In this document: in pieces, positions 38,324 through 47,903 of the stretch
Layout of the letters: each line of letters opens with the position of its first letter
Position numbering within the stretch: position 1 is the stretch's first letter
Assembly (NCBI RefSeq): GCF_014489495.1
Contig: NZ_CP060780.1
Span: 620,001-684,000, forward strand
Length of the DNA stretch: 64,000 nt
DNA from: Sphingomonas daechungensis
Lineage (GTDB): Bacteria > Pseudomonadota > Alphaproteobacteria > Sphingomonadales > Sphingomonadaceae
Direction: 5' to 3'
Translations under genes and position numbers: made by a program
Notes under the pieces: generated by a model
Seen by the model: only the letters and a program-made list of their open reading frames with translations
Databases searched by the model: none
What the model was told of the DNA's origin: nothing

Positions 38324-40197
38324 TCCCGCTTTCGATGAGCAGGGCGGACATGGCCCTGCTCAGGTCTGCCGCTCCGAACGGCTTGCCAAGCACGGCGCAT
38401 TCGAAACCGCGCTCCATGATTTCGTTGCTGTATCCGGTGGCCAGCAGCACCGGGATGCCTGGCCGGGTCTCGCGGACCCGGCGGGCGAGTTCGAGGCCGC
38501 TCATTCCGGGCATGACGACGTCCGACAGGATCAGGTCGACCTCGTCGGAGCCCAGGGATTCCAATGCCTGCTCGGCCGAATCCACGGAGATGACGCTGCA
38601 CCCCAGATCGACCAACAGGCCCTCTGCGAACTCGCGAACCTGTGGATTGTCCTCAACCAGCAGGACAGTGAGCCCTTCGGGCAGATCATGGACTTCCGAG
38701 GTTGCGATCGCCGCTGCAGCCTTCTTCTCCGTTCGGGCAGGAGGAAGGTGATGGTTGTCCCCTCGCCCTCCTGAGACCTGATCTCGGCGCGGCCGCCGGC
38801 CTGCGCCGCGAAGCCGTGGATCTGCGACAAGCCAAGGCCGGTGCCTTTGCCGACTTCCTTGGTCGTGAAGAAAGGTTCGAACGCGCGTTCGATGACGTGC
38901 TTGGACATGCCCGTGCCCGTGTCGCTCACGTCGAGCGCAACGAATTCGGAACCCTGCTCGTCGACGCGACGCGTCCCCAGGGTTAGAGTCCCGCCGTCCG
39001 GCATGGCGTCGCGCGCGTTGACCGCAGCGTTGAGAATGGCCGTCTCCAACTGCGCCGCATCGATTTCCACCCGAGTATCGTCCGACGTCAGCGCCAGCGC
39101 GACGTGAACATTGTTGCCGAGAGTGCGCGAAAGCACTTCCGCCAGCGCGTCGAGACGAACGTTGAGGTCAAGAACTTCGGGCTTGATCGGCTGGCGCCGG
39201 CCGAAGGCAAGCAGGTGGTTGGTCAAGGTCGTCGCCCGCTCGGCGGTCTCGGCGATCGCTTCGAGATATTGCTTGCGCTTGTTTTCCGGCAGGTCGGGCT
39301 TGCGCAGGAGGAAATCCGCCGAACCCGCAACGACAGTCATCAGGTTATTGAAATCGTGCGCGATGCCGCCGGTAAGCTCACCAAGCGCCTGTAACTTTTG
39401 CGACTGAATCAGCGAGGTTCTCGCATCTTCCAGTTCCTCTTCGGCCTTCTTTCGCTCCGTGATGTCGCGGGTGATCTTGGCGAAGCCGACATGCTTGCCG
39501 CTCTCATCGAAGATGGGGTCAAGCACCACGCTGGCCAGAACGGCGAACCGTCCTTGCGAACGCGCCACGCCTCGCGTTCGTACTTGCCTTCGCGAAGCGC
39601 CGTCTCCAGCGCAAACTGCGGCTCGCCGCGAGCCCGATCTTCGTCCGTGTAGAAACGCGAGAAATGCTGACCGACGATTTCGTCGGCCGTATAGCCCTTG
39701 ATCGCCTCGGCCCCGCTATTCCAGTTGGTAATGCGGCCATCGGTGTCGAGCATGTAGATGGCGTAGTCGCGCACGCCTTGGACGAGGGTCGTGAACCTTT
39801 GCTCGCTTTCGTAAAGCGCTCTTTCCTGCTCACGCTTCGCCGTAATGTCGCGAGTGATCTTGGCGAAGCCGATGTGCTGCCCTTCGGTATCAAACACCGG
39901 ATCGAGCACGGCATTCGCCCAAAAGCGGGTGCCATCCTTGCGCACTCGCCATCCCTCAGCCTCGAAGCGCCCCTCCGCAAGCGCAGTGCGGAGCGCCTTG
40001 GCCGGAAGACCCGCTGCACGATCTTCCGGCGTGAAGAATAAAGAGAAGTGATGACCGATGATCTGATCGGCCGAGTAGCCCTTGAATCGCTCCGCGCCCG
40101 GATTCCAGGTCGTCACGAGACCGGTCGGGTCGAGCATGTAGATTGCGTAGTCGGTGATCGAGTGGATGAGCAGCTGGAAACGCTGCTGCTCCGACAT
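38286..40197 (-). CDS. hybrid sensor histidine kinase, PAS-PAS-HisKA-HATPase-REC (two frame breaks)
   Basis: Residues ~1-125 PAS1 and ~126-260 PAS2, both ending GFAKITRDIT. Then HisKA with phospho-acceptor ELTGGIAHDFNNLMTVVAGS, HATPase with NAAVNARDAMPDGG, DVSDTGTGM and FEPFFTTKEVGKGTGLGLSQ, and a C-terminal receiver (LILSDVVMPGMSGLELARRV, Asp in LSDV; LATGYSNE). Bases are missing near 39534 and 38735-38737. Cytoplasmic; no membrane segment. Start ATG 40197, or a TTG at 40302 with a perfect GGGGGAG site. Input signal unknown; PAS suggests redox, light or a ligand. Confidence 0.88.
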
Positions 40198-40325
40198 ACT
40201 CTCGAGATTGGACAAGACGCAGTTGTTCCTAACTCGCCGGCAAACTGCGCCGGCATTCATCAGCCCCGGAATGTCACTTATTAGCAATTGCCTCTGATTC
40301 AAAGGAAATCTCCCCCGCTCATGTC

Positions 40326-40736
40326 CTAGAAACGGTCAAGCAGCCGATCGACAGTTCCCTTGGCGCTGCCGGGCTTGCTGTTCGGATCCTTCGCCTCTCG
40401 TTCGAGCGCCCGACGGATCATCTCAATCTCTCGCTCGGTCAAATGCTCCACTCCAATGAAGCGGTCTCTCGCGTCCGCAACGGCGCGCAACAACTCGTCC
40501 AGTTTTGCCTGCATTGCTCCAGCGTCACGATTTTGCGCGTTCTGGATCAGGAACACCATCAGGAACGTCACGATCGTGGTCCCGGTGTTGATGATGAGCT
40601 GCCACGTATCCGAGAAATGAAAGATCGGACCGGTGACTGCCCAGACGATGATGACAGCCACAGCCAGGAGGAAGGTCAGTGGCTGACCAGCGACCGTGGC
40701 AATACTCGTCGCAACACGCGCGAAGAACCGTTCCAT
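40326..40736 (-). CDS. low-affinity iron permease family protein
   Basis: About 136 residues: MERFFARVATSIATVAGQPL, two membrane segments (FLLAVAVIIVWAVTGPIF, WQLIINTGTTIVTFLMVFLI), then QNAQNRDAGAMQAKLDEL. The NTGTTIVTFLMVFLIQNxQNRD motif defines the PF04120 family. The transport role is by family name only. An upstream TTG (40790) is less likely. Confidence 0.8.
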   Translation of the reverse strand: MERFFARVATSIATVAGQPLTFLLAVAVIIVWAVTGPIFHFSDTWQLIINTGTTIVTFLMVFLIQNAQNRDAGAMQAKLDELLRAVADARDRFIGVEHLTEREIEMIRRALEREAKDPNSKPGSAKGTVDRLLDRF

Positions 40737-40830
40737 GACGCCGTAACGCACTCGCAACGAAATGGTGCCGAACCGCTTGCGAAACAGCAATCCCGCGCGC
40801 AGTGTCCGTGATCATTTCGAAGAGGGCCAC

Positions 40831-41262
40831 ATGGACGAAACCACCTCGCCTCGACCGGTCGCTGGCTGGTTCAAGTTCGCTGCAATCGCATCGATCCTAT
40901 TCATGGCGATCGGTTGCGCCGGATACGTCATCGATGTGACGACCGATCCGCAGAGCCTGCCGCTCGACCAACGCAATCTCGTTCTGGCCCGGCCCGTCTG
41001 GCAAGTTGCCGCCTATGCGATTGCGGTCTGGGTGGGGTTGATCGGCGCTGTCCTCCTGCTTCTCCGCAAAAAGACCGCCGAGCCGCTTCTACTTGTGTCC
41101 CTGGTCGCGGCAGTTTTTACGTTTGTTCCGCTGGCGACCGTCCCGGCCATCCGCGACAACGTGACCACGAATGACATTGCAATGGCGGTCATTATCATCC
41201 TGATCACGGGCACGATCTGGTCGTTCGCACGCCATTCGCGGCAGCGGGGCTGGCTGGTCTGA
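40831..41262 (+). CDS. four-helix membrane protein, 143 aa
   Basis: Hydrophobic segments [59 protein letters not shown] and [19 protein letters not shown]. Resembles uncharacterised sphingomonad integral membrane proteins ('sugar transporter-like' in some annotations). Start ATG 40831 after GAAGAGGG. Function unknown. Confidence 0.7.
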   Translation: MDETTSPRPVAGWFKFAAIASILFMAIGCAGYVIDVTTDPQSLPLDQRNLVLARPVWQVAAYAIAVWVGLIGAVLLLLRKKTAEPLLLVSLVAAVFTFVPLATVPAIRDNVTTNDIAMAVIIILITGTIWSFARHSRQRGWLV

Positions 41263-41287
41263 CAACTCGCCGGTAAAAGCCGGCTCC

Positions 41288-42158
41288 ATGTCCACGTTCA
41301 CCATCGACACGGCAACGAGCCGCGCGACCCCGACGCCCGTTCCCGGCAAGCGGGTGACCGCGCCATCGCTGCGCGCGCGCAAGGTGGAGGGGAAGACCGA
41401 TCAGCCCATCGTCGCGCTGACGGCGTACACGATGCGGATGGCGCAATTGCTCGACGAGCATTGCGACCTGCTCCTTGTCGGCGACAGCCTTGGGCAAGTC
41501 ATTTACGGCTTGCCCTCGACCATCCCTGTGACCCTCGAAATGATGATCGCGCATGGTGCCGCGGTCGTTCGCGGCAGCTGGCATGCATTGGTGGCCGTCG
41601 ACATGCCGTTCGGATCCTACGAGGGCTCGCCGGAGCAAGCCTTTGCCAGCTGCTCCCGCGTGATGAAGGAGACCGGTTGCGCGGCGATCAAGCTTGAAGG
41701 CGGCGAAGCCATGGCTCCGACGGTCCGCTTCCTGACCGAGCGAGGCATTCCGGTTGTCGGCCATGTCGGCCTCACCCCCAGGCCGTGAACACGCTTGGCG
41801 GCTACGGAGCTCGTGGCCGCGGCGATGCCGAGGCGGCCAAGATCCTCGGCGATGCGCGGGCGATTTCGGACGCCGGCGCATTCTGCATCGTCCTCGAAGG
41901 GGTGATGGAAGAGCTTGCGACCCGGATCTCGCGCGAAGTCGCGGCGCCGATCATCGGCATTGGTGCATCGGCAGATTGCGACGGACAAATCCTCGTGACG
42001 GACGACATGCTCGGCCTGTTCGAGCGCACGCCGCGTTTCGTGAAGCGCTACGACAACCTCGCCGAGCAAATCTCGAACGCTGCAAGGAGCTACGCTGAGG
42101 AGGTCCGGTCGCGGACCTTTCCATCGGCTGATCAGACCTACCGCCCAAGAGCGACTAG
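41288..42158 (+). CDS. panB: 3-methyl-2-oxobutanoate hydroxymethyltransferase (two frame breaks)
   Basis: First step of pantothenate synthesis. [40 protein letters not shown] (metal Asp), [47 protein letters not shown] after correction, and ITGIGAS-like [20 protein letters not shown]. Bases are missing at 41775-41779 and 42144-42146; restored, the protein ends TYRPKSD at 42158. About 290 residues. No panC or panD in the window. Confidence 0.95.
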
Positions 42159-43257
42159 TTCCGCCAGACATCCCCGTGAGCGTCGACTACGACCGCGAGA
42201 CGTTCAGCAATCCTGCGATCGTCGGCCACCGACGGGTGATAGTTGCAGCCGCCGAATTCCAGGCCGGCGATCTCCACGAAGTCGATGCGCTTTTCGCCCG
42301 CGGCCTTGAGGTCTTCGACAGCGCTGCGGACCTCGGCAGCAATCTCCCCGTTCGCAGCATCCGTCGTCCACACGACGAACTGGGCGTCCGGATTCGCGGC
42401 TCGCAGGCGCTTGACGAACGCGACGTAGGAGCTTCGGAAATCGGCGCTCAGCTCCTTTCGTGAGCGCCATTTCTCGTCGGGATGAAGCTGGGTCGAGAAG
42501 TCGTTGGTGCCGAGGGAGATGACGATCAGGCTCGGCTGCCACGTCGCATCGCGAGCAAGCTTATCGCGATTGAAGAGGACGTACGGGTAGATTGTCGGCA
42601 GGCTATCGACGGCGGCCCCGTCGTAGCTTCGGACCACGCCTCGTCCCGAAATTGCGTTGACCTCGTAGTCGGCCGCGTAGCGCCGGGCGAGGATCGGACC
42701 GAAGGCATGGGACGTATCCGTGGTCTCCCACACCTCTTGCTCCGTGCACTGTCGCGTGGCGGAGGTGTTGCCGTAACCTACGGTGTGGGAATCGCCGATG
42801 AACTCGATCTGGCGGGTCCGGGCTGGCCAATTGGATGCTTTGGTCGACGCGGGCGCAAAGAAACCGCCGAAGGCGGTCGGCCCGGCCTGGCTCTCGCTTG
42901 CGACCTCGACGGCAAGTCGATGCGGACCTTTCGCCAGGCCCGTCAACGCATAGAGCCCGGCGGCAGGCCGCATCAGCGTTTGGATGACCTGCCCGTCCAG
43001 GCGGACGTGCAATTTCTGTTCGCCTTCCCCACACGGAAATAGATTTCGGTCCCGTTGAAAGCAGTCTCGAAATACGTACCGGGCCACTGTCGCAGGACCT
43101 CGTTCTCGCGAAGCACGGCACGCCCTCCAACATGCATCGGCAGGACGTGCAGATCCTTGCGCAGTTGGCCTTCGACCGGGGCGACACGCGGCCCCGATTG
43201 CGCCGAGCATGCCGTGGCAAGGAGAAGCAGGGAAACAGCAATACGAAGACCCGCCAT
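42155..43257 (-). CDS. exported SGNH esterase, CE2-like (one frame break)
   Basis: Signal peptide AGLRIAVSLLLLATACSA, possibly a lipoprotein. The N-terminal beta-sandwich (YFETAFNGTEIYFRVGEGEQ after restoring one base at 43027-43030; GQVIQTLMRPAAGLYAL) is followed by the SGNH hydrolase: IEFIGDSHTVGYGN (Ser), VISLGTNDFST (Asn) and a C-terminal NYHPSVADDRRIAERL (His). A jelly-roll plus SGNH layout is that of carbohydrate esterase family 2 deacetylases. Start ATG 43257 after GAGGA. Sugar deacetylation in the periplasm is inferred. Confidence 0.85.
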
Positions 43258-43424
43258 CAACAATCCTCTTCGCCGCCGGACTAGTCCGATCAATTGCCCG
43301 AAGGCCACCCCTTTGCCTTTGGCTTTTCAGCCGCTAGACGATGCACCGCCAGCTTCCGTTCAGCTTTAGTGAGGAAGGGAGCGGTCGGCATTTTTATCCC
43401 CGTATCTTCGATTTGAGGCAGGTC

Positions 43425-44122
43425 TTGGCGGTTCCGACGGACAGCAACGACACTTTTCTTAGGGAAGTCGACGAGAATCTTCGGCGCGACCGGCTTCAGG
43501 ACTTCTTCCAGAAGAATGCCAAGTGGATCGCACTCGCGGTGATCCTGTTCCTCGCCGCCGCCGGTGGCTGGATTTACTGGGAGCAGTACCAGAACAAGAA
43601 GGCGGCCGAAGAGTCGGAACAGCTTCACGCCATCTTCAACGACATCGCGCAAAACAAGCGGCAGACCGTCCCGCAACGCGTGGAAAAGCTGGAGAAGTCC
43701 GGCAACGACATCGTCCGCGCGACGGCGCTATTCACCAGCGCAGCGCTGTCGCTGGAGAAGAACGATCGCACCGCAGCCGTCGCCAAGTATCGCGAGATCG
43801 TGAACGACAAGGGTCTGCCGGATGCTTACCGCGATGCAGGCAATATCCGCCTCACCGCGCTGGAGTTCGACACAATCAAACCGGACGAAGTCATCGCCCG
43901 CATGGCGCCGTTGGCCAAGGCCGGCAATCCCTGGTTCGGCAGTGCCGGCGAAATGACCGCCCTCGCTTTACTCAAACAGGGCAAGCGCGCGGAGGCAGGC
44001 CGCATGTTCGCCGCAGTCGCCGCCGATACACAGGTTCCAGGTTCCATTCGCGCACGCGCCGTCCAGGTCGCGGGCACTCTTGGGGTGGACGCAAGCGCGT
44101 CGATGCCCCGGTGCAGCAATAG
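43425..44122 (+). CDS. YfgM-like membrane-anchored TPR protein (one frame break)
   Basis: TTG start (43425) after GAGGCAGG. Starts AVPTDSNDTFLREVDENLRR, then one membrane anchor (WIALAVILFLAAAGGWIYW) and a periplasmic TPR-like domain (ATALFTSAALSLEKNDR, MTALALLKQGKRAEAGRMFA). One base is missing near 44099; as it stands the frame runs on through the bamB start and produces a false fusion, while restored it stops at 44122. YfgM proteins assist envelope protein traffic with SecYEG/PpiD. yfgM-bamB is the usual order. Confidence 0.83.
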
Positions 44123-44132
44123 GATTGACGAT

Positions 44133-45460
44133 ATGAAGGCAGTTCGGACGAAGCTCGTTGTGTTGACGCTTGCTGCACTGGCAGCCAGCGGATGCGGAAT
44201 CTTCAAGAAAGGCGCGCCCAAGACGCCCGTCGTGGGCGAGCGGGTCGCTGTCCTCGCGACCGAGCAGGATGTCGCGGTCGACGATGCGACCGCTGCACAG
44301 CCGTTCACCATTCCGGATCCCGTCGCCAACACGGAATGGGGCCAGTCTGGCGGAAATGCTTCGAAATCGATGGGACATGTCGCGCTCGGCCAGTCGGTCG
44401 GCCAGGCCTGGGAAGTCTCGATCGGCCGGGCGGCAGCACCAGCCAGCGCCTGGCGTCATCGGCGGTCGTCGGGGACGGCCGCGTCTATACCATCGACACG
44501 CAGGCGACTGTCCGTGCCTTCGATGCGCAGACCGGCGCAACCGCTTGGTCCACACAGTTCGGGTTCGAGAAAACCAATACGGCGTCGCTGTTCGGCGGCG
44601 GCGTCGCCTACGACAATGGCAAGATCTACGCGAGCAACGGGCTCGGCTACGTCGCCGCGCTGGACGCGCGCAACGGCGGGATTATCTGGCAGGTCCACCC
44701 GACTGGCCCGATCCGTGGAGCGCCCACCGTCGTCGGGGACTCTCTCTATGTGATCACCCAGGACAACCAGATCTACGCTCTCAAGACCGCGGATGGCGCG
44801 ACCGATTGGTCGCAATCAGCCGCGCTGGAAATCGCGGGCGTGTTCGGCTCCGCCTCTCCTGCCGTAGGCCAAGGGACGGTCGTCGCTGGCTTCTCGTCCG
44901 GCGAGCTCAACGCGTACCGTTATGAGAACGGCCGCCTGGTCTGGCAGGATCAGCTGGCGCGCACGACGATCCGAACCAGCGTCGCTTCGATTTCCGACGT
45001 CGATGCCGATCCGGTGATCGACAACAGCCAGGTCCTCGCGGTCGGCCAGGGCGGCCGCATGGTCGCAATCGACCTGCTGACCGGCCAGCGGCAGTGGGAA
45101 CTGAACATCGCCGGAATCTCGACCCCCTGGGTCGCCGGTGAATGGGTGTTCGTCGTGACCGACGATGGCAAGATCATTTGCATCAACCGCGCCAGCGGCA
45201 AGATCCGATGGATCGCGCAGGCGCCGGCATTCCGCAACGTGAAGAAGAAGGCGGGGCCGATTTCCTACGTCGGACCGATCCTGGCCGGTGGACGGTTGAT
45301 CGTCGCCAGCTCCGAGGGCGCCTTGATCAACATCGACCCTAGCAATGGTGCCTTCCAGAGCCAGACCAACATGAAGGGCGGGGTTCACCTGCAGCCGGTC
45401 GTCGCCAACAACACCATGTTTATCCTTGACGACGAGGGACGCCTTCGCGCCTGGCGCTAA
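44133..45460 (+). CDS. bamB: outer-membrane assembly lipoprotein BamB (one frame break)
   Basis: Signal and lipobox LVVLTLAALAASGCGIF, then an eight-bladed PQQ-like beta-propeller: GDGRVYTIDTQATVRAFDAQ, GVAYDNGKIYASNGLGYVAA, GNLxA-type turns such as GDSLYVITQDNQIYAL, VVTDDGKIICINRASGKIRW. One base is missing in run 44428-44430; restored, it reads VSIGRGGSTSQRLASSAVV. Scaffold of the BAM complex with BamA. The der GTPase gene that normally follows is absent; two tRNA genes follow instead. Confidence 0.93.
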
Positions 45461-45513
45461 GCGGCGGTTGACGGATGTGCGAGCGCTGGGGCATGGGACG
45501 CCTCCGCTCAGGT

Positions 45514-45587
45514 GCGGGTGTAGCTCAATGGTAGAGCAGAAGCCTTCCAAGCTTACGACGAGGGTTCGATTCCCTTCACCCGCTCCA
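45514..45587 (+). tRNA. tRNA-Gly (anticodon TCC)
   Basis: Acceptor GCGGGTG pairs with CACCCGC. D-loop AGCTCAATGGTAGAGC, anticodon loop CTTCCAA, T-arm GAGGGTTCGATTCCCTT, CCA encoded. 74 nt. Confidence 0.97.
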
Positions 45588-45663
45588 AAACAAGGTAGCT
45601 CGGCGCTTCAGCACCGTTGACACTCTTGTCACTGGCCGCCACATGGCGCGCCTGCCTGCACCT

Positions 45664-45749
45664 GGAGAGGTGGCCGAGTGGTTAAAGGCAGCAGACTGTA
45701 AATCTGCCCGCGCAAGCGTACGCTGGTTCGAATCCAGCCCTCTCCACCA
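45664..45749 (+). tRNA. tRNA-Tyr (anticodon GTA)
   Basis: Acceptor GGAGAGG/CCTCTCC, anticodon loop CTGTAAA in the stem CAGA/TCTG, long variable arm (CCGCGCAAGCGT) as in class II tRNA-Tyr, T-arm GCTGGTTCGAATCCAGC, CCA encoded. 86 nt. tRNA-Tyr 3' ends are common integration targets. Confidence 0.97.
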
Positions 45750-46142
45750 CGCACGCAATGGCCGATTTCGGCCATTTCTTTGCGGCACTTCCGCGGGCTG
45801 CTCCCAACGGATCGGTCTAACATTTACCGACATCAAAAAACGCAGATTTCTGTCAATTTCCGTCGAGTACCGTCGGCTCCGTGATACATCGCCGATACAC
45901 GGCGATACACAAAAATGGCCTCGCTACGGAAAATCTCCAGTTAGCGTTCGAGTGGCGATTCCGCGCCGCTGTCCGATCCCATCAATGTAGAGATCCGACC
46001 ACCCCCTGCCCTAATGGCAGGTATCGACCCAAACCTGCCGCGACCGTTTTCGACCCAAAGCAAGACACTAGGCATCCGCGATCAGCATCGCCGCGGCCTC
46101 CTGACGGGCTGGCGCTGAAATCCTCGCGACCAGACGGTTCGT
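45750..46142. other. 393-bp gene-free region after tRNA-Tyr
   Basis: No supported gene. Contains a locally AT-richer stretch (45825-45910) with a directly repeated GATACAC/GATACAT motif (45882-45911) and the first copy of the dispersed palindromic element (46021-46073). The position right after a tRNA suggests old integration scars. Confidence 0.5.
46021..46073 (+). repeat. dispersed palindromic element, copy 1
   Basis: TCGACCCAAACCTGCCGCGA then TTTCGACCCAAAG and ACACTAGG. Forward orientation, two GACCCAAA boxes. Confidence 0.8.
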
Positions 46143-47141
46143 TCAGCTCTTCGCAGGAGTCAGCGAGTCGGCTTCAGGCCGCCCACCGGTCCTCCAAAGC
46201 GAGTAGCCGACGCCGGCCGAGAGGATCGCAAAGGTGACGGCCAGCGATACGAGGGGTGGAATCTTGGCGATGCCCAGTGCGTCTGCGAGGAAAATCTTAG
46301 AGCCGATAAAGACCAACAGCACGCTCAAGGCGTATTTCAGGTAGTGGAACCGGTGCACCATTGCCGCGAGGGCAAAGTAGAGCGCGCGCAGGCCGAGCAC
46401 GGCGAAGATGTTCGAGGTGTACACGATGAACGGGTCCGTCGTGATCGCGAAGATGGCGGGGACCGAGTCGACTGCGAAGACTACGTCGACGACCTCGACC
46501 ATGGCGAGAGACAGGAACAGCGGCGTCATGAACAGATCCGCGCTTCGGCCCTCCGCCGACGGCAGGCGAACCCAAAAGCGGTTTCCATGAAAGCGGTCGG
46601 TGACATTGAACCGCCTGCGGACCCACCGAAGAACCGGCGATGAGCCGACGTCATACTCCTTGTCGGCGAACACCCACATCTTGATGCCGGTCACGATCAA
46701 GAACGCCGCGAAGATATAGAGCACCCAGCCAAACTGGCTGACGATCGTTGCGCCCAGTCCGATCATGATTGCGCGAAGTACGATGACGCCGAGAATGCCC
46801 CAGAAGAGCACCCGATGCTGATATTCGCGCGGAACGGCGAAGTAGGTGAAGATCATCGCGATGACGAACACATTGTCCATCGCAAGGCTCTTCTCGATGA
46901 CGAAGCCGGTAACGTAGTTCATGCCGGCGGTCGGGCCCATGTACCACCACACCCATCCGCCAAAGCCGAGACCGAGCAGGATGTAGAACGCAGACATGAT
47001 AATGCTTTCGCGCGCGCCGATCTCCCGTTGCTTGCGGTGCAGCACACCGAGGTCGAGCACGAGCAGGGTGATGACCACGCCGATGAAGCCGAGCCACATC
47101 CAGAGCGGCTTACCGAGCCAGTCGAAGAACAGAAATTCCAT
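46143..47141 (-). CDS. TerC family integral membrane protein
   Basis: 332 residues, about nine membrane segments. TerC/Alx hallmarks: SLAMDNVFVIAMIFTYFAVP, FWGILGVIVLRAIMIGLG, VEVVDVVFAVDSVPAIFAIT (acidic pair in membrane), SNIFAVLGLRALYFALA. Members are linked to Mn2+ export (Alx/MntX-like) or tellurite resistance. The 84-nt leader carries a conserved structured element shared with the YdcH-like gene upstream, so RNA-level control is likely. Confidence 0.92.
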   Translation of the reverse strand: MEFLFFDWLGKPLWMWLGFIGVVITLLVLDLGVLHRKQREIGARESIIMSAFYILLGLGFGGWVWWYMGPTAGMNYVTGFVIEKSLAMDNVFVIAMIFTYFAVPREYQHRVLFWGILGVIVLRAIMIGLGATIVSQFGWVLYIFAAFLIVTGIKMWVFADKEYDVGSSPVLRWVRRRFNVTDRFHGNRFWVRLPSAEGRSADLFMTPLFLSLAMVEVVDVVFAVDSVPAIFAITTDPFIVYTSNIFAVLGLRALYFALAAMVHRFHYLKYALSVLLVFIGSKIFLADALGIAKIPPLVSLAVTFAILSAGVGYSLWRTGGRPEADSLTPAKS

Positions 47142-47225
47142 TGCAGGTCCCTTTGTCAGCGCTCCTTGAAGGAGCGTTCCCGTCCGACATCACGGACTGT
47201 CGTCCGCCAGAGGGGCCCGGATGGG
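47142..47225 (-). ncRNA. putative cis-regulatory RNA in the terC leader (site A)
   Basis: On the minus strand the leader reads CCGGGCCCCTCTGGCGG (47220 down to 47204), a 9-nt variable part that closes a CGGAC-GACA-GTCCG hairpin, CGTGATGTCGGAC (47194 to 47182), a CGCTCC-TTGAA-GGAGCG type hairpin (47176-47160), then AAGGGA and the ATG. The first two blocks are identical in site B. Upstream of terC this matches the description of the published terC RNA motif (Alphaproteobacteria and Pseudomonadales); I cannot check its consensus here. Confidence 0.65.
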
Positions 47226-47270
47226 ATGAAAAGGCAGCGCCACCTCCAGCCGGAGGTGGGCGCTTACCGG

Positions 47271-47531
47271 TCAGTCAAACAGCTCCTCCAGGAAGCTCTT
47301 GCGTCGCTTGCCGTGGCGCCGGCCTTGATAACGATCATCATCCCAATGCCGATCATGACCATAGGGCACAACAGCTTGCGGGGGTGCATCGCTTGCGGCG
47401 CCGCTTCGCTGAATGATCTTGTCGAGTTCGCCGCGATCGAGCCACACGCCGCGGCAGGACGGACAATAGTCAATTTCGATACCTTGCCGTTCGGACATGG
47501 TCAGCTGGGTCGCACAAACGGGGCACTGCAT
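47271..47531 (-). CDS. TFIIB-type zinc-ribbon protein, 86 aa
   Basis: Two CxxC knuckles: QCPVCATQL at the N-terminus and YCPSCRGVWLDRGELDKII, the zf-TFIIB (PF13453) pattern. A His/Asp/Arg-rich tail follows (YGHDRHWDDDRYQGRRHG). It starts 1 nt after the YdcH-like gene stop and is probably cotranscribed with it, so it would share the upstream RNA element. Function unknown. Confidence 0.85.
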   Translation of the reverse strand: MQCPVCATQLTMSERQGIEIDYCPSCRGVWLDRGELDKIIQRSGAASDAPPQAVVPYGHDRHWDDDRYQGRRHGKRRKSFLEELFD

Positions 47532-47532
47532 C

Positions 47533-47706
47533 TCAAGCCCTCCCCGCCTGAAGCGTCTGCCGATGGATCAGGTCCTTCACGGGCAGCTTGAGCTTCTTAA
47601 GCTGCGAGATCCTCAACCAGTCCTTCCAGCGGCGTTGCTGTTCGAAACGCAGTTGCCCGTCGATGCGCTGGTGCGCCTCGAGCAGGCTATACAAACGCGA
47701 ACGCAT
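47533..47706 (-). CDS. DUF465 (YdcH-like) protein, 57 aa
   Basis: RSRLYSLLEAHQRIDGQLRF, then ISQLKKLKLPVKDLIHR. The pattern LEAHQRID...LKKLKLxxKDxI is DUF465. A small helical hairpin protein. Start ATG 47706 after AGAGGAG; an upstream in-frame ATG (47727) gives 7 more residues. Preceded by the second copy of the structured leader. Confidence 0.82.
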   Translation of the reverse strand: MRSRLYSLLEAHQRIDGQLRFEQQRRWKDWLRISQLKKLKLPVKDLIHRQTLQAGRA

Positions 47707-47789
47707 AGATGTCTCCTCTTTGCTCAAACCAAGGTTTGATCGGAGACCCGGCAGTGCTTTGGGAAGTGCTGACAGCCTATCGAACGCAC

Positions 47790-47856
47790 CGGATCAACCG
47801 ATGCGGTCCGACATCACGAATGCCCTGAAAGAGCAGCCGCCAGAGGGGCCCGGTCC
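47790..47856 (-). ncRNA. putative cis-regulatory RNA, site B
   Basis: Minus strand: CCGGGCCCCTCTGGCGG (47853 to 47837), an 18-nt variable part with TGCTC-TTTCA-GGGCA hairpin, then CGTGATGTCGGAC (47818 to 47806). Both blocks are identical to site A while the hairpin between them differs in sequence and length. It lies about 100 nt upstream of the YdcH-like start. Confidence 0.65.
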
Positions 47857-47903
47857 GCCCAGCCTACATATTTGCTCCCGTTCGCCACTTCAAGAGGACA
47901 AAA

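Noticed and set aside
43341..44753. A YfgM-BamB fusion protein
   Set aside because: The fused frame exists only because of missing bases near 44099 and 44428. BamB has its own ATG, signal peptide and lipobox, and the YfgM frame closes at 44122 when corrected.
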